This document shows, piece after piece, positions 43,005-56,090 of a DNA stretch of 64,000 nucleotides. Position 1 is the stretch's first letter. Each line of letters opens with the position of its first letter. Made by a program: the position numbers and the translations under genes. Under the pieces are notes generated by a model. That model was not told the DNA's origin, did no database searches, and saw nothing but the letters and a program-made list of their open reading frames with translations. Source of the stretch: Methylovulum sp. (GTDB lineage: Bacteria; Pseudomonadota; Gammaproteobacteria; Methylococcales; Methylomonadaceae); contig NZ_JAQTZU010000010.1 in assembly GCF_028687615.1 (NCBI RefSeq), positions 62,001 to 126,000 on the forward strand. The letters are read 5' to 3'.

Positions 43005-43655
43005 ATGTCAATAGGTCTTATTGGTCGTAAATGTGGAATGACCAGAATATTTTGTGAAGATGGCAAATCAGTCCCTGTGACGGTTGTCCAAATTGAAGCA
43101 AACAAGGTGACTCAAATGAAAGATATTGAGACAGATGGATATCGCTCAATTCAGGTCACAACGGGTGAAAAAAAATCTTCAAGAGTCAACAAAGCAATGT
43201 CTGGCCATTTCGCTGCGGCTAATGTCACCGCTGGTCGTGGTTTATGGGAGTTTCGTCTTGAAGAAGGCGAGGGTTCAGACTTAAGTATTGGTTCGGAGTT
43301 GCCGCTGACTATGTTTACTGAAGGTCAGTATATTGACGTGCAAGGCAGAAGTATTGGTAAAGGTTTTGCTGGTGGTATTAAGCGCCACAACTTCCATATG
43401 CAGGATGCAACACATGGTAACTCGCGTTCACATAGGGTTTTAGGATCTATTGGTATGAACCAGACGCCAGGTAGGGTTTTTAAGGGCAAGAAGATGGAAG
43501 GTCATATGGGTGATGTGAAAACCACAATCCAGAATCTGACTATCCATTCTATTGACATGGAACGTAGTTTAATTTTAGTCAGGGGTTCGGTGCCAGGTGC
43601 CAAAGGCGGTGATGTGGTTATTACTCCCGCGATGAAAATGAAAAATAAGGGTTAA
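43005..43655 (+). CDS. rplC: 50S ribosomal protein L3
   Basis: Family signature, operon order. Confidence 0.98.
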   Translation: MSIGLIGRKCGMTRIFCEDGKSVPVTVVQIEANKVTQMKDIETDGYRSIQVTTGEKKSSRVNKAMSGHFAAANVTAGRGLWEFRLEEGEGSDLSIGSELPLTMFTEGQYIDVQGRSIGKGFAGGIKRHNFHMQDATHGNSRSHRVLGSIGMNQTPGRVFKGKKMEGHMGDVKTTIQNLTIHSIDMERSLILVRGSVPGAKGGDVVITPAMKMKNKG

Positions 43656-43658
43656 GCC

Positions 43659-44279
43659 ATGGGTTTGTATATACCTGCGTTAAATAATTTGGATTCTGCC
43701 GGATCTCTGGAAGTTGCGGAGTCTGTGTTTGGACAGTCTTTTAATGAGACACTGGTTCACCAACTAGTAGTCCGTTATATGGCTGGAGGCCGTGCTGGTA
43801 CAAAAGCACAAAAAACACGTTCTGATGTCAGTGGTGGCGGTATAAAGCCTTGGCGTCAAAAAGGTACCGGCCGTGCCAGATCGGGTACCACGCGCAGTCC
43901 AATTTGGCGGACAGGTGGCGTAACTTTTGCGGCAAGACCAAGATCATACGAGCAAAAATTAAATAAAAAGATGTTTCGTGTAGGGATAAAGTCTATTTTG
44001 TCAGAATTATTAAGACAAGAAAGGCTGGTTGTCAGTAAAGACATTATTCCTCTTAAAATTAAAACTAAAGAGTTAAGTCTGAAGTTAAAAGAAATAAATG
44101 CAAAACGTATTTTGATTATTGTTGATCAACTTGATGAAAATTTAGCCTTGTCGGCAAGAAACATTCCTTATGTAGAAGTTGTGGAAGCCATAAATTTAAG
44201 TCCAGTTCTGTTGGTTTCGTCTGATAAAGTAATCGTAACCCCCGAAGCATTGAAAAAAATAGAGGAGCGTTTGTCATGA
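43659..44279 (+). CDS. rplD: 50S ribosomal protein L4
   Basis: Family signature, operon order. Confidence 0.98.
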   Translation: MGLYIPALNNLDSAGSLEVAESVFGQSFNETLVHQLVVRYMAGGRAGTKAQKTRSDVSGGGIKPWRQKGTGRARSGTTRSPIWRTGGVTFAARPRSYEQKLNKKMFRVGIKSILSELLRQERLVVSKDIIPLKIKTKELSLKLKEINAKRILIIVDQLDENLALSARNIPYVEVVEAINLSPVLLVSSDKVIVTPEALKKIEERLS

Positions 44280-44575
44280 ATTTAAATTCATATCAGTTAG
44301 CAAATGTATTGCTTGCTCCTGTTATATCTGAAAAATCAGCAAATGCAGCAGAAAATAATAAGCAATTTGTTTTTAGAGTAGAAAAAAACTCAACAAAAGA
44401 TCAAATTAAAAATGCAGTTGAAGTAATGTTCAGTGTCGAAGTTGATACCGTTAATATTTTAAATGTTAAGGGTAAACAAAAAAAATCGGCACGTGGTCTT
44501 TATAAGAAATCTGATTGGAAAAAAGCCTATGTAAAACTCAAGGATGGGTTTGACATAGAGTTCTCTGCCGCTTAG
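44276..44575 (+). CDS. rplW: 50S ribosomal protein L23
   Basis: Family signature, operon order. Confidence 0.97.
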   Translation: MNLNSYQLANVLLAPVISEKSANAAENNKQFVFRVEKNSTKDQIKNAVEVMFSVEVDTVNILNVKGKQKKSARGLYKKSDWKKAYVKLKDGFDIEFSAA

Positions 44576-44611
44576 TTACAATAAAAAGTCAATAGGAAAC
44601 GGTAAAAAACA

Positions 44612-45433
44612 ATGGCTATTGTAAAGTCAAAACCGACATCTCCAGGATCACGGTTTGTTATACGAATTAAAAATGATCAACTGCATAAAGGTAGCCCTTA
44701 CGCGCCTTTATTAAGTAAACTTAGTAAAAGTGGTGGTCGTAATAACCAAGGGCGCATAACAACCCGTCATATTGGTGGAGGTCATAAACAGCATTACCGG
44801 ATTGTTGACTTTAAGAGAAATAAGACAGATATTCCGGCAATTGTTGAACGTTTAGAATACGACCCTAATCGTACCGCCAATATTGCTTTAATTTTGTTTA
44901 GAGATGGTGAGCGTCGATATATCATTGCCCCTAAAGGATTGCAAATAGGGCAAGAAATTTTATCTTCAGAAAATGTACCTGTGAAACCAGGCAATTGTAT
45001 GCCTTTAAGAAATATACCAATGGGTACTACAGTACATTGTGTTGAATTAAAACCTGGAAAAGGCGCCCAAGTTGCTAGAAGTGCTGGAACATCAGTCCAG
45101 TTAGTTGCTAGGGACGGCGCACATGCAACCATTAGAATGCGTTCAGGGGAAATGCGCAAAGTAATGGCCGATTGCCGCGCTGTGATTGGCGAAGTTTCTA
45201 ATGCCGAGCATAACTTATCTTCTTTGGGTAAAGCCGGGGCATCAAGATGGAAGGGTATTCGCCCTACCGTGAGAGGTGTTGTTATGAATCCAGTAGACCA
45301 TCCTCATGGTGGTGGTGAAGGTCGTACTTCTGGTGGCAGGCATCCAGTTTCACCTTGGGGTATGCCAACCAAAGGCTATAAAACGAGAAAAAACAAACGT
45401 ACTGATAATATGATTATCAGACGCCGTAAGTAG
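44612..45433 (+). CDS. rplB: 50S ribosomal protein L2
   Basis: Family signature, operon order. Confidence 0.98.
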   Translation: MAIVKSKPTSPGSRFVIRIKNDQLHKGSPYAPLLSKLSKSGGRNNQGRITTRHIGGGHKQHYRIVDFKRNKTDIPAIVERLEYDPNRTANIALILFRDGERRYIIAPKGLQIGQEILSSENVPVKPGNCMPLRNIPMGTTVHCVELKPGKGAQVARSAGTSVQLVARDGAHATIRMRSGEMRKVMADCRAVIGEVSNAEHNLSSLGKAGASRWKGIRPTVRGVVMNPVDHPHGGGEGRTSGGRHPVSPWGMPTKGYKTRKNKRTDNMIIRRRK

Positions 45434-45449
45434 ATAAAGAGGGATTAAC

Positions 45450-45722
45450 GTGCCGCGCTCAATTAAAAAAGGTCCTTTTATTGATCACCATCTTCTAAAA
45501 AAAGTCGAAGATGCCGTAAGTAGTAATAATAGGAAACCAATTAAAACATGGTCAAGAAGGTCAATGATAATTCCTGACATGCTTGGCCTGACTATAGCTA
45601 TACATAATGGTCGGCTCCATATACCAGTGCTTATTTCTGAAAATATGATAGGGCATAAGTTAGGTGAATTTGCGCCTACCCGAACATATAAAGGCCATGT
45701 GGCTGATAAAAAATCCAGATAG
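45450..45722 (+). CDS. rpsS: 30S ribosomal protein S19
   Basis: Family signature, operon order. Confidence 0.98.
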   Translation: MPRSIKKGPFIDHHLLKKVEDAVSSNNRKPIKTWSRRSMIIPDMLGLTIAIHNGRLHIPVLISENMIGHKLGEFAPTRTYKGHVADKKSR

Positions 45723-45730
45723 GAGGGTAT

Positions 45731-46066
45731 ATGGAAATTTCGGCAAAATTAAGTAATGCGCCATTATCAGCGCAAAAAGCCCGTCTAGTCGGTGATCAAA
45801 TTCGTGGCTTGGCTGTTGACAAGGCCTTGAACACATTAAAGTTCAGCTCCAAAAAAGCCGCCGCGATCATAAAAAAAATACTTGAATCTGCCATCGCAAA
45901 TGCAGAGCATAACGAAAGTATTGATATTGATGATCTTAGGGTGTCTACCGTTTTTGTAAACGAAGGACCAACCATGAAGCGGTTTAAGGCAAGAGCTAAA
46001 GGACGTGCAAACCATATCCTTAAAAGAACCTGTCATATCACAATTAGCGTTGCAGAATTCGAGTAG
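45731..46066 (+). CDS. rplV: 50S ribosomal protein L22
   Basis: Family signature, operon order. Confidence 0.97.
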   Translation: MEISAKLSNAPLSAQKARLVGDQIRGLAVDKALNTLKFSSKKAAAIIKKILESAIANAEHNESIDIDDLRVSTVFVNEGPTMKRFKARAKGRANHILKRTCHITISVAEFE

Positions 46067-46078
46067 GGGTATATTGAA

Positions 46079-46750
46079 ATGGGTCAAAAAGTACATCCAA
46101 CAGGCATACGCCTTGGAATTGTGAAGGATTGGAACTCAAGATGGTATGCCAATTCACAAGATTACTCAGTTTTTCTGCATCAAGATTTGACTATCAGGGA
46201 ATACATAAGAAAAAAACTGGCTAATGCTTCCGTGAGCCGCATACAGATAAATCGTCCGGCAAATAATGCCCATATCACTATTCATACGGCAAGACCAGGA
46301 ATAGTAATCGGTAAAAAAGGCGAAGACATTGACGTTTTAAAACAAGAAATTTCTAAAATGATCGGAATGCCCGTTCAAGTCAATGTTGAAGAAATAAGAA
46401 AACCTGAATTGGACGCTCAATTAGTCGCAGAGGGTATCGCCCAACAGCTTGAAAAACGCATTATGTACAGACGTGCCATGAAGCGGGCTGTGACGAATAC
46501 CATGCGTCTTGGTGCTGAAGGGATTAAAATTAGCATCGGTGGCCGTTTGAATGGTGCTGAAATTGCCCGTACCGAATGGTATCGAGAAGGCCGGGTGCCT
46601 TTGCATACCTTAAGGGCTGACATAGATTATGCAACAGCCGAAGCAAATACTACCTATGGAATTATCGGTATAAAAATCTGGATATTCAAAGGTGAAGTAT
46701 TCGATATGGATGCACATATTGCATCCATTAATTCTGAATCTAAAAAATAG
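46079..46750 (+). CDS. rpsC: 30S ribosomal protein S3
   Basis: Family signature, operon order. Confidence 0.98.
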   Translation: MGQKVHPTGIRLGIVKDWNSRWYANSQDYSVFLHQDLTIREYIRKKLANASVSRIQINRPANNAHITIHTARPGIVIGKKGEDIDVLKQEISKMIGMPVQVNVEEIRKPELDAQLVAEGIAQQLEKRIMYRRAMKRAVTNTMRLGAEGIKISIGGRLNGAEIARTEWYREGRVPLHTLRADIDYATAEANTTYGIIGIKIWIFKGEVFDMDAHIASINSESKK

Positions 46751-46766
46751 TTGAAGGGAAAAAGTT

Positions 46767-47180
46767 ATGCTTCAACCAAAAAGAACAAAATTTCGTAAGC
46801 AACATAAAGGTAGAAATAACGGGACCGCAGTAAAAGGTTCGTCAGTCAGCTTTGGTGAATACGGATTAAAATCAGTTAGCCGTGGTAGATTGACCGCGCG
46901 TCAGATAGAATCTGCGCGTAGGACAATAACCCGTCATGTCAAACGGGGCGGTAAGATCTGGATTAGAATCTTTCCAGATAAGCCAATTACTAAGAAACCT
47001 TTAGAAGTTCGTATGGGAAAAGGAAAAGGTAGTGTAGAATATTGGGTTGCACAAATTAGACCTGGCACTATGCTTTACGAAATACAAGGTGTTTCCGAAG
47101 AATTAGCTCGTGAAGCCTTTGCCCTTGCTGCTGCCAAGTTGCCATTAAAAACACTCTTTACCGTTCGGACCATAATGTAA
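46767..47180 (+). CDS. rplP: 50S ribosomal protein L16
   Basis: Family signature, operon order. Confidence 0.98.
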   Translation: MLQPKRTKFRKQHKGRNNGTAVKGSSVSFGEYGLKSVSRGRLTARQIESARRTITRHVKRGGKIWIRIFPDKPITKKPLEVRMGKGKGSVEYWVAQIRPGTMLYEIQGVSEELAREAFALAAAKLPLKTLFTVRTIM

Positions 47181-47371
47181 TGAAAGCAACCGAATTACGT
47201 CAAAAAACCAAAGCCGAATTACAGGCAATGTTGCTCGAGCTTTCGCGTGAGCGATTTAACCTTAGAATGCAAAAAGCTACAGGCCAATTGTCTAAGTCAG
47301 ATCAAGTAAAAAAAGTAAGGCGTGATATCGCACGTATCCAAACAGTATTGACTCAAATGGTAGGTGCATGA
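47180..47371 (+). CDS. rpmC: 50S ribosomal protein L29
   Basis: Family signature, operon order. Confidence 0.97.
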   Translation: MKATELRQKTKAELQAMLLELSRERFNLRMQKATGQLSKSDQVKKVRRDIARIQTVLTQMVGA

Positions 47372-47372
47372 T

Positions 47373-47636
47373 ATGAGCGAAAACGTAACCAAGATAAGAA
47401 CTGTATCTGGTCGAGTTGTTAGCAATAAAATGGACAAAACCATTACGGTTTTAGTCGAACGTGTTGTTAAACATCCTGTCTACGGAAAATATATTAAACG
47501 TTCTACTAAAATGATGGCTCATGACGAAAATAATGTTTGTCAAGAGGGTGATATTGTTGCAATTGCTTCATGTAGGCCTTTGTCAAAACATAAAACGTTT
47601 AAGTTAATACAAGTTTTAGAAAGTTCGAACAAATAG
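47373..47636 (+). CDS. rpsQ: 30S ribosomal protein S17
   Basis: Family signature, operon order. Confidence 0.97.
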   Translation: MSENVTKIRTVSGRVVSNKMDKTITVLVERVVKHPVYGKYIKRSTKMMAHDENNVCQEGDIVAIASCRPLSKHKTFKLIQVLESSNK

Positions 47637-47674
47637 CCGTAGCTATTTATATAAAGTCAAATTAGGAATAAATC

Positions 47675-48043
47675 ATGATTCAGATGCAAACTAACCTTGA
47701 TGTCGCTGATAACAGCGGCGCGAAAAAGGTCATGTGTATCAAAGTCCTGGGTGGTTCTCATCGGCGTTATGCCGGCATTGGTGACATCATCAAAGTCAGT
47801 ATAAAAGATGCGATTCCACGCGGAAGGGTAAAGAAAGGTGAGGTTTACAACGCACTAGTCGTTAGAACCCGTAAAGGTGTTCGTCGGTCAGATGGTTCAG
47901 TAATTCGTTTTGACGGTAACGCGGCAGTTATTTTAAATAATAACTTACAGCCTTTAGGTACACGTATTTTTGGCCCAGTTACACGCGAGCTTAGAGGGGA
48001 AAAATTTATGAAAATTATTTCTTTGGCTCCTGAAGTATTATAA
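47675..48043 (+). CDS. rplN: 50S ribosomal protein L14
   Basis: Family signature, operon order. Confidence 0.98.
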   Translation: MIQMQTNLDVADNSGAKKVMCIKVLGGSHRRYAGIGDIIKVSIKDAIPRGRVKKGEVYNALVVRTRKGVRRSDGSVIRFDGNAAVILNNNLQPLGTRIFGPVTRELRGEKFMKIISLAPEVL

Positions 48044-48052
48044 GGCGGGAAT

Positions 48053-48370
48053 ATGCAAAAATTAAAAAAAGGTGATGACGTTATCATTCGTTCAGGCAAG
48101 GATAAAGGCAAAAGCGGACGGATCACTCAAATTCTGAAAAATGACAAGGTTTTGGTTGAAGGGATTAACCAAGTTAAAAAAACGCAGAAAGCGAATCCAA
48201 ATACCGGGGTTTCTGGTGGTATTGTTGTAAAAGATATGCCCATCCATATTTCCAACGTTGGTTTGTATAATCCTGCGACAAAAAAGGCGGGTCGTATTGG
48301 CTTTAGATTATTGGAAGATGGAAAAAAAGTCAGATACTTTAAATCTACCAATCAAGTCGTTGATAATTAA
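48053..48370 (+). CDS. rplX: 50S ribosomal protein L24
   Basis: Family signature, operon order. Confidence 0.97.
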   Translation: MQKLKKGDDVIIRSGKDKGKSGRITQILKNDKVLVEGINQVKKTQKANPNTGVSGGIVVKDMPIHISNVGLYNPATKKAGRIGFRLLEDGKKVRYFKSTNQVVDN

Positions 48371-48384
48371 GGTGTAGATAGGTT

Positions 48385-48924
48385 ATGACCAGATTAAAAG
48401 AAACATATAAAGAAACCGTGCTTCCTGCTTTGATGCAGCAGTTTGCATATAAGTCCGTTATGCAAGCACCAAAAATTACCAAGATTACATTAAATATGGG
48501 CGTAAGCGGTGCAGTAACTGATAAAAAAGTGTTGCAGTCAGCTGTGGCCGATATGGAAAAAATCGCTGGTCAAAAGCCAGTGGTCACTTTGGCAAGAAAG
48601 TCTATCGCTGGCTTTAAAATACGTGATGATATGCCGATTGGTTGTAAGGTGACTTTACGTAGCGACAGAATGTATGAGTTTTTAGATAGATTGATAAGTA
48701 TCTCTATACCTAGAATACGTGACTTTAGAGGGTTGAATCCTAAAAGTTTTGATGGTCGCGGCAATTATTCTATGGGTGTGAAAGAGCAAATTATATTTCC
48801 AGAAATTGATTACGACAAAATTGATGCTTTGAGAGGCATGGATATTACCATTACTACGACAGCACGGACAAATGAAGAAGGTTTAGCTTTGCTGAAATTA
48901 TTCAATTTTCCATTCAAGAGCTAA
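48385..48924 (+). CDS. rplE: 50S ribosomal protein L5
   Basis: Family signature, operon order. Confidence 0.98.
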   Translation: MTRLKETYKETVLPALMQQFAYKSVMQAPKITKITLNMGVSGAVTDKKVLQSAVADMEKIAGQKPVVTLARKSIAGFKIRDDMPIGCKVTLRSDRMYEFLDRLISISIPRIRDFRGLNPKSFDGRGNYSMGVKEQIIFPEIDYDKIDALRGMDITITTTARTNEEGLALLKLFNFPFKS

Positions 48925-48938
48925 AGGGTAGGTTTATC

Positions 48939-49244
48939 ATGGCAAAAAAATCAATGATCGCTCGTGAAGTCAAGCGTAAAAAATTAGTAAAAAAACTTAG
49001 TGTTAAACGTAATGCTTTGAAAGAAGCTATTAGGAATCCTAATGCAACGTTTGAAGAAAAAGAATTGGCGCAATTGCAATTGCAAAAAATGCCACGGGAT
49101 TCGAGCATGTCCAGAGTGCGTAACCGTTGTAATTTAACCGGTCGTCCGCACGGATATTATCGTAAGTTTGGCCTTAGCCGTAATAAGCTAAGAGAAGCCA
49201 CAATGCGTGGTGACGTGCCTGGCTTAGTGAAGGCTAGCTGGTAA
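48939..49244 (+). CDS. rpsN: 30S ribosomal protein S14
   Basis: Family signature, operon order. Confidence 0.97.
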   Translation: MAKKSMIAREVKRKKLVKKLSVKRNALKEAIRNPNATFEEKELAQLQLQKMPRDSSMSRVRNRCNLTGRPHGYYRKFGLSRNKLREATMRGDVPGLVKASW

Positions 49245-49274
49245 TATCTGGTAGATCGAGTTTGGAGAATTAAA

Positions 49275-49670
49275 ATGAGTATGACAGATCCTGTAGCGGA
49301 CATGCTAACACGAATTAGAAACGGTCAATCTGCTGGGAAAAAATTGATCAAGCAGCCGTCATCTAAATTAAAAGTGTCGATAGCGAAAGTATTAAAAGAA
49401 GAAGGTTACATTGCCGATTTTAGTACGGAAACGATAGGTAATCACATCGAAATGACTATTGAGCTGAAATACTATAAAGGTGTTCCAGTTATTGAAAATA
49501 TTAAAAGGATTAGTAGACCCGGATTGCGCATCTATAAGTCTAAAGATGAGTTGCCAAAGGTTCTTGGTGGTTTGGGTATTGCTATTGTTTCAACATCGAA
49601 TGGTGTTATGACTGACCGGGCTGCGCGTGCTATTGGGCATGGCGGCGAAGTTATTTGTACCGTTTGTTAA
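49275..49670 (+). CDS. rpsH: 30S ribosomal protein S8
   Basis: Family signature, operon order. Confidence 0.97.
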   Translation: MSMTDPVADMLTRIRNGQSAGKKLIKQPSSKLKVSIAKVLKEEGYIADFSTETIGNHIEMTIELKYYKGVPVIENIKRISRPGLRIYKSKDELPKVLGGLGIAIVSTSNGVMTDRAARAIGHGGEVICTVC

Positions 49671-49682
49671 TGTAGGCGTGTT

Positions 49683-50216
49683 ATGTCAAGAATTGCTAAA
49701 GCCCCCATCACTATACCTAAGGGTGTAGATATAAAACTGGAAGATAACAATGTGACCGTTAAAGGAGCTAAAGGTCATTTATCATTTATCATTAATCCAT
49801 CAGTAAGTCTTGATATTACGGAAAACGTAATTCAAATGACATGGAATAAAGATGATAAGAATGCAACAGCACAAGCTGGTACAGCACGAGCGATTGTGGG
49901 TAACATGGTTACTGGTGTTTCAATCGGTTTTGAAAGGAAATTGACCTTAATCGGTGTTGGTTATAGAGCGCAAGCGAAAGATAGAGTCTTGAGCTTGGCG
50001 TTAGGTTATTCACATCCGGTCGATTTTGAGATTCCTGCTGGCGTGACAATTGAAACTCCTTCCCAGACTGAAATTATTATCAAAGGTAGCGATAAGCAAC
50101 AAGTAGGGCAAGTGGCTGCCAAAATTAGGGCGTATCGTCCACCAGAACCTTATAAAGGCAAAGGTGTTAGATATGCTGAAGAGAATGTTATCAAGAAAGA
50201 AGCTAAGAAGAAATAA
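49683..50216 (+). CDS. rplF: 50S ribosomal protein L6
   Basis: Family signature, operon order. Confidence 0.97.
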   Translation: MSRIAKAPITIPKGVDIKLEDNNVTVKGAKGHLSFIINPSVSLDITENVIQMTWNKDDKNATAQAGTARAIVGNMVTGVSIGFERKLTLIGVGYRAQAKDRVLSLALGYSHPVDFEIPAGVTIETPSQTEIIIKGSDKQQVGQVAAKIRAYRPPEPYKGKGVRYAEENVIKKEAKKK

Positions 50217-50225
50217 GGTGGCGTG

Positions 50226-50579
50226 ATGGAAAAAAAGCAAACTCGTATGAAGCACGCATTAAAATTGCGTTGCAAAATAAAAAAATTGAACGCCATCCGC
50301 TTATCGGTTCATAAAACATCCCAGCATATTTATGCCCAGATTATCAGTGGTGACGGTTGTAGCACATTGGTGAGCGCGTCAACGACCCAATCGGAAATTA
50401 AGTCGTTATTGAAAAACACTGATAACGTCCAAGCTGCGGCTGAAGTTGGTAAGCATATCGCTCAGAAAGCTCTAGCTGCTGGAATTACAGAGGTGGCTTT
50501 TGATCGATCTGGTTTTAAATATCATGGTCGCGTGAAAGCATTGGCGGATGCTGCTCGTGAAGTCGGCTTGAAGTTTTAG
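50226..50579 (+). CDS. rplR: 50S ribosomal protein L18
   Basis: Family signature, operon order. Confidence 0.97.
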   Translation: MEKKQTRMKHALKLRCKIKKLNAIRLSVHKTSQHIYAQIISGDGCSTLVSASTTQSEIKSLLKNTDNVQAAAEVGKHIAQKALAAGITEVAFDRSGFKYHGRVKALADAAREVGLKF

Positions 50580-50585
50580 GAGAAT

Positions 50586-51095
50586 ATGATGTCTACAGCA
50601 CCTGCTCAAGGCAGTACTGATGGTTTGCAAGAAAAACTCGTTAATGTAAGGCGGGTTGCCAAAGTTGTAAAGGGTGGTCGCGTTTTTGGTTTTACCGCGT
50701 TGACAGTGGTTGGCGATGGTGCTGGTCGCGTTGGTTATGGTGTTAGTAAAGCCCGTGAGGTTCCTATCGCTATCCAAAAGTCTTTGGAACAAGCACGAAA
50801 AAATATGCGTAAAGTGTCATTGAAAGGTGATACCTTGCAATATCCGATAATGAACACAACCGGCGCGGCGAAAGTTTATATGCAACCCGCATCAGAAGGT
50901 ACCGGCATTATTGCTGGTGGTGCGATGCGTGCTGTTTTCGAAGTTGTTGGCGTTCATAATGTGTTAGCAAAATGTATTGGAACTAACAACCCTATTAACG
51001 TTGTCAGGGCAACTATTAATGGTCTTACTGGGATGCACAATATCAATCAAGTAGCGGCCAAGCGTGGTTTGTCCGTCGATCAAATTATCGGATAA
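50586..51095 (+). CDS. rpsE: 30S ribosomal protein S5
   Basis: Family signature, operon order. Confidence 0.97.
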   Translation: MMSTAPAQGSTDGLQEKLVNVRRVAKVVKGGRVFGFTALTVVGDGAGRVGYGVSKAREVPIAIQKSLEQARKNMRKVSLKGDTLQYPIMNTTGAAKVYMQPASEGTGIIAGGAMRAVFEVVGVHNVLAKCIGTNNPINVVRATINGLTGMHNINQVAAKRGLSVDQIIG

Positions 51096-51100
51096 TTAAG

Positions 51101-51286
51101 ATGGCTACTACTAAATTGAGTGTAACAATGGTTAAGAGCAAGTTTGGCCGTCTGCCTAATCATCAAGCTTGTTTAAATGGTTTGGGATTACGCAAGATGC
51201 ATCAAACCGTTGAAGTTCCTAATACACCAGAAAACAGAGGCATGATAAATAAAATATCATTTATGCTAAAAGTTGAGGAAGTATAA
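51101..51286 (+). CDS. rpmD: 50S ribosomal protein L30
   Basis: Family signature, operon order. Confidence 0.96.
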   Translation: MATTKLSVTMVKSKFGRLPNHQACLNGLGLRKMHQTVEVPNTPENRGMINKISFMLKVEEV

Positions 51287-51720
51287 TGTTTCTTAATACA
51301 ATTCAATCAAGTGAAGGATCACGAAAAAAATCCAAACGTGTTGGTCGAGGTATCGGTTGTACTTTAGGAAAAACATGCGGAAGAGGTCATAAAGGTCAAA
51401 AAGCCAGAAGCGGTGGCTTCCATAAAGTTGGTTTTGAAGGTGGTCAGATGCCTCTACAACGCCGGTTGCCTAAAGTAGGTTTTGTTTCTAGATCTGGGAA
51501 ATATTCTGCTGAAGTTCGTTTGAATGAGTTAAATTCATTTGATTCCGATGTAATTGATTTAAAATCTCTTATTGATGCAAACGTGGTTCCCGCTTTTACT
51601 AAGGCCGCAAAAATTATTAAATCAGGTGAAGTCAACAAACCTTTTACAATTAAAGGGATTAAGGTGACATCAGGTGCAAGGGAAGCAATTGAAGCCGTTG
51701 GTGGAAAAATCGAGGCTTAA
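51286..51720 (+). CDS. rplO: 50S ribosomal protein L15
   Basis: Family signature, operon order. Confidence 0.97.
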   Translation: MFLNTIQSSEGSRKKSKRVGRGIGCTLGKTCGRGHKGQKARSGGFHKVGFEGGQMPLQRRLPKVGFVSRSGKYSAEVRLNELNSFDSDVIDLKSLIDANVVPAFTKAAKIIKSGEVNKPFTIKGIKVTSGAREAIEAVGGKIEA

Positions 51721-51724
51721 TAAG

Positions 51725-53047
51725 GTGAATACTTCAAGAGCTCAAATGGTCAATAAAACCGGTAATTATTCGGAACTTCAAGCAAGATTGTTATTTGTTT
51801 TGGGCGCCCTTGTTGTTTATCGGATTGGGGCGCACATTCCTGTTCCTGGTATCGACCCGAAGGCTTTGGCCATTATGTTTGAACAGCAAAGCGGATCGAT
51901 ATTGGACATGTTTAACATGTTTTCTGGCGGTGCCTTAATGCGATTAAGCTTATTCGCTCTGGGAATAATGCCCTATATTTCTGCTTCAATCATTATGCAA
52001 TTAATGACAGTTGTTATTCCGTCAATGGAGCAGATGAAGAAAGAAGGGGAGGCCGGCAGAAGGAAAATATCCCAATTTACCCGCTATGGAACTGTTGTGT
52101 TAGCAACTTTTCAAGCGATCGGGATCTCGTTGGCTTTACAAAATCAAACTGCCGGTGGTCTATCGGTTGTTTTAAATCCAGGAATCGGATTTGTAGCCGT
52201 TACAACCATTACTTTGGTCACGGGTACAGTTTTTTTAATGTGGTTAGGTGAGCAAGTAACCGAGCGTGGTATTGGTAATGGAATCTCAATGATCATTTTT
52301 GCAGGTATTGTATCAGGGTTGCCCAAGGCGGTTGGCGGGACTCTCGAACTTGCTAGGACAGGGGAAATGAATGGAGCATTTATAATGCTTCTTTTCCTGT
52401 TGTCTGTTGGTGTGACTGCGTTGGTTGTATTTGTTGAAAGAGGCCAAAGAAGGATACTTATTAATTATCCTAAGCGTCAAGAGGGGCGCAAGCTTTATGC
52501 GGCGCAAAGCAGTTTTCTGCCATTAAAAATAAATATGGCAGGTGTTATTCCCCCTATATTCGCTTCGAGCATAATATTATTTCCTGCAACAATCGCGGGA
52601 TGGTTTGGCAATGCAGAAGGTTTTACTTGGCTTCAGGATATAGCAACCATGTTGTCTCCTGGTCAACCAATCTATGTAATGCTTTATGCCTCAGCTATTG
52701 TTTTCTTTTGCTTTTTTTATACGGCATTAGTTTTTAATTCGAAAGAAACGGCTGATAATTTAAAAAAATCTGGTGCTTTTTTACCAGGTATTAGGCCGGG
52801 TTTACAAACTAGCATGTACATTGATAAGGTTATGACAAGATTAACTCTAACGGGTGCATCTTACATAACGCTGGTATGTTTGTTGCCGGAGTTTTTAATT
52901 GTGTATTGGAACGTGCCATTTTATTTTGGCGGAACTTCCTTGCTAATTATTGTTGTGGTTGTCATGGATTTTATTTCGCAAATGCAAACCCATGTTATGT
53001 CGCAGCAATATGAAGGCTTAATGAAGAAAGCCAATTTAAAAAAATGA
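51725..53047 (+). CDS. secY: Preprotein translocase subunit SecY (GTG 51725 or ATG 51746 start)
   Basis: 10-TM SecY with [12 protein letters not shown]; track ORF start is inside rplO. Confidence 0.96.
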   Translation: MNTSRAQMVNKTGNYSELQARLLFVLGALVVYRIGAHIPVPGIDPKALAIMFEQQSGSILDMFNMFSGGALMRLSLFALGIMPYISASIIMQLMTVVIPSMEQMKKEGEAGRRKISQFTRYGTVVLATFQAIGISLALQNQTAGGLSVVLNPGIGFVAVTTITLVTGTVFLMWLGEQVTERGIGNGISMIIFAGIVSGLPKAVGGTLELARTGEMNGAFIMLLFLLSVGVTALVVFVERGQRRILINYPKRQEGRKLYAAQSSFLPLKINMAGVIPPIFASSIILFPATIAGWFGNAEGFTWLQDIATMLSPGQPIYVMLYASAIVFFCFFYTALVFNSKETADNLKKSGAFLPGIRPGLQTSMYIDKVMTRLTLTGASYITLVCLLPEFLIVYWNVPFYFGGTSLLIIVVVVMDFISQMQTHVMSQQYEGLMKKANLKK

Positions 53048-53075
53048 TCTATTGTAAGAACACTTAGGAGTTGTC

Positions 53076-53189
53076 ATGAAAGTTCGAGCATCTGTAAAAA
53101 AAATTTGTAGAAATTGTAAAATAGTTAAAAGAAACGGTGTTGTTAGGGTTATTTGCCTAGATGGTAGACATAAGCAACGGCAAGGTTGA
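53076..53189 (+). CDS. rpmJ: 50S ribosomal protein L36 (not in ORF track, 37 aa)
   Basis: [37 protein letters not shown]. Confidence 0.97.
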   Translation: MKVRASVKKICRNCKIVKRNGVVRVICLDGRHKQRQG

Positions 53190-53264
53190 TTTTATTTTGT
53201 TTTTATTTCTAATGTGCTAAAATTCGGCACTTAACTTTAGAATATTACTCAGGGGAGTATCTGA

Positions 53265-53621
53265 ATGGCACGTATTGCCGGGATAAATGTACCAGATCAT
53301 AAGCATGCGGTTATAGCGTTAACTGCTATTTATGGAATTGGTCGTCAAACTGCATCTGAAATTTGTACAGAAGTTGGTATCTTGCCGTCCATAAAAATTA
53401 AAGAATTGTCTGAAGATCAATTGGAAATGATTCGTGGGGTTGTTTCCAAAATGACCGTCGAAGGTGATCTTCGCCGCGAAGTCTCTATGAATATAAAACG
53501 CTTAATGGATTTAGGATGTTATCGCGGGATTAGGCATCGTCGAGGGCTTCCGTTAAGGGGTCAGAGAACAAGAACGAATGCTAGGACAAGAAAAGGTCCG
53601 CGTAAACCAATTAGAAAATAA
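53265..53621 (+). CDS. rpsM: 30S ribosomal protein S13
   Basis: Family signature, operon order. Confidence 0.98.
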   Translation: MARIAGINVPDHKHAVIALTAIYGIGRQTASEICTEVGILPSIKIKELSEDQLEMIRGVVSKMTVEGDLRREVSMNIKRLMDLGCYRGIRHRRGLPLRGQRTRTNARTRKGPRKPIRK

Positions 53622-53644
53622 GATATTCTTAAAGAGAAATAGTT

Positions 53645-54031
53645 ATGGCAAGTCCAAATCGTTCCAGAAAACGTATAAAAAAAGAAGTTGCTGATGGCAT
53701 TGTCCATGTGCATGCTTCTTTTAATAATACAATTATTACAATAACTGACAGAAAAGGAAATGCGCTGTCTTGGGCCACTTCAGGTGGGTCTGGTTTTCGA
53801 GGATCGAGAAAAAGTACGCCATTTGCAGCACAGGTCGCCGCTGAAAAAGCTGGCGTGGTTGCGCAAGAATTTGGCATGAAAAATTTAGATGTTTTGGTTA
53901 AAGGGCCAGGTCCTGGACGTGAGTCAGCCGTTCGATCTTTGAACAATCTCGGTTTTAAGATCAACAACATTATTGATGTCACTCCCATTCCTCATAATGG
54001 TTGCCGACCACCTAAGAAACGCCGCGTATAA
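53645..54031 (+). CDS. rpsK: 30S ribosomal protein S11
   Basis: Family signature, operon order. Confidence 0.98.
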   Translation: MASPNRSRKRIKKEVADGIVHVHASFNNTIITITDRKGNALSWATSGGSGFRGSRKSTPFAAQVAAEKAGVVAQEFGMKNLDVLVKGPGPGRESAVRSLNNLGFKINNIIDVTPIPHNGCRPPKKRRV

Positions 54032-54049
54032 AGAATTTGGAGTAATAAT

Positions 54050-54670
54050 ATGGCAAGATACCTAGGCCCCACCTGTAAATTAAGTCGAAGAGAAGGCGCC
54101 GACCTGCTTTTGAAAAGCAGAGGCAAATCTTTAGAAGGTAAATGTAAATTAGATCAAAAGCCTGGTCAGCATGGTACTAAGCGTACCAGAAATTCTGATT
54201 ATGCAATCCAGTTAAGAGCTAAACAACGTTTGCGTCGAATTTACGGTGTCTTAGAAAAACAGTTTAGAAATTATTATAAGATCGCAGATATGAAAAAAGG
54301 CGCAACAGGTGAAAACTTGTTGAACCTTCTTGAATCTAGACTCGATAATGTTGTATATCGTATGGGTTTTGCTTGCACAAGAGCCGAGGCTCGGCAATTG
54401 GTAAGCCACAAATCCATTGAGGTAAACGGTAGTCTACTCAATATACCTTCTTATCAAATTGTCCCAGGTGATGTTGTTAGTATTCGCGAAAAGGCAAAAA
54501 AGCAACAGAGAATTGTTGATGCATTAACTGTAACCGAACAATATGGTTTCCCAGTTTGGGTCGAAGTCAATTCAAAGGAGATGAAAGGTACTTTTAATTC
54601 ATTGCCTGATCGTGTTGATTTAGGTAGTGATATAAATGAACAGTTAGTAGTTGAGCTTTACTCCAAATAA
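54050..54670 (+). CDS. rpsD: 30S ribosomal protein S4
   Basis: Family signature, operon order. Confidence 0.98.
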   Translation: MARYLGPTCKLSRREGADLLLKSRGKSLEGKCKLDQKPGQHGTKRTRNSDYAIQLRAKQRLRRIYGVLEKQFRNYYKIADMKKGATGENLLNLLESRLDNVVYRMGFACTRAEARQLVSHKSIEVNGSLLNIPSYQIVPGDVVSIREKAKKQQRIVDALTVTEQYGFPVWVEVNSKEMKGTFNSLPDRVDLGSDINEQLVVELYSK

Positions 54671-54689
54671 TTAAATTCGAGGGATATAA

Positions 54690-55706
54690 ATGCAGAATTC
54701 TATTTCTGGCTTATTGAAGCCTCGTCTTGTCGAGGTTGTAAATAAAACCCCTAATCATTCAAGAATAGTGATAGAGCCGCTCGAACGCGGTTTTGGTCAT
54801 TCTCTTGGTAATGCATTGAGACGAGTTTTATTATCTACAATTCCTGGTTGTGCTGTAACCGATGTAGAAATTGAAGGTGTGCTTCATGAATACACCACAA
54901 TCGAGGGTGTACAGGAAGACGTTATCGATATAATGTTAAATTTGAAAAAATTGGCCGTTATATTACATTCTAAAGATGAAGTTGAGCTTATTTTAACGAA
55001 ATTTGGGGCTGGTAGCGTCACTGCAGGTGATATTACCTTGCCGCACGATGTCGAAATCGTTAATCCTGATTTAATTATCGCCAATTTAACTCAAGCTGGC
55101 GTGTTAAATATGAAGTTGAGAGTGCGTCGCGGCCGAGGATATGAACCTGTAAGTGTGCGCAAATCAATGCCAAATTATAATGCTCCTGTTATGGGGGCAT
55201 TGCAGTTAGATGCTTCATATAGCCCTATAGTAAAGGTATCTTATCAAGTTGAAAGCACTCGCGTTGAACAGCGTACTAATTTAGACAAGCTGATTATTGA
55301 ACTTGAAACAAATGGAACAGTTGATCCCGAAGAAACTATTAAATTGGCTGCAACAATTTTGCACGAGCAATTATCAGTATTCGTTGATTTTGAAAAAGTA
55401 AATGATCAACTTGAAGAAGAAAAAATCGAAGTGGAAGAAATATTTGAGCCTGTTTTGCTTCGTCCAGTTGATGATCTCGAATTGACCGTCCGTTCAGCGA
55501 ATTGTTTGAAGGCCGAAAATATCTTTTACATTGGTGATCTTATTCAGCGTACCGAAGTTGAGTTATTAAAAACGCCTAATCTGGGTAAAAAATCACTAAC
55601 CGAAATTAAAGACATACTTGCTTTAAAAGGCTTGTCACTAGGTATGCGCTTGGAAAACTGGCCACCCGACAATCTTGCAGATCAATCTCATTCAATAACG
55701 CATTAA
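54690..55706 (+). CDS. rpoA: DNA-directed RNA polymerase subunit alpha
   Basis: Family signature, operon order. Confidence 0.98.
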   Translation: MQNSISGLLKPRLVEVVNKTPNHSRIVIEPLERGFGHSLGNALRRVLLSTIPGCAVTDVEIEGVLHEYTTIEGVQEDVIDIMLNLKKLAVILHSKDEVELILTKFGAGSVTAGDITLPHDVEIVNPDLIIANLTQAGVLNMKLRVRRGRGYEPVSVRKSMPNYNAPVMGALQLDASYSPIVKVSYQVESTRVEQRTNLDKLIIELETNGTVDPEETIKLAATILHEQLSVFVDFEKVNDQLEEEKIEVEEIFEPVLLRPVDDLELTVRSANCLKAENIFYIGDLIQRTEVELLKTPNLGKKSLTEIKDILALKGLSLGMRLENWPPDNLADQSHSITH

Positions 55707-55727
55707 CTTTATTAGGTCATCATAATA

Positions 55728-56090
55728 ATGAGACACCGTAAATCTGGTAGAAAATTTAATATGAATAGTAGCCATCGTAAGGCGCTGTTCAGTAATATGA
55801 TTAATTCATTGTTTAAACATGAATTAATAAAGACAACTTTGCCTAAAGCAAAAGAGTTAAGAGGTTTTGCCGAACCTTTAATTACCTTAGCTAAAGAAGA
55901 TAGTGTGGCTAAAAGACGTTTAGCCTTTGCAAAATTACGTGATCGTGAGATTGTGACTAAATTATTTAACGAATTAGGACCACGATATAAAAATAGGCCA
56001 GGCGGCTATTTGCGTATTATGAAATGTGGGTTCAGATCGGGCGATGATACGCCAATGGCCTATGTTGAATTAGTTGATAAGCCTGAATAA
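55728..56090 (+). CDS. rplQ: 50S ribosomal protein L17
   Basis: Family signature, operon order. Confidence 0.98.
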   Translation: MRHRKSGRKFNMNSSHRKALFSNMINSLFKHELIKTTLPKAKELRGFAEPLITLAKEDSVAKRRLAFAKLRDREIVTKLFNELGPRYKNRPGGYLRIMKCGFRSGDDTPMAYVELVDKPE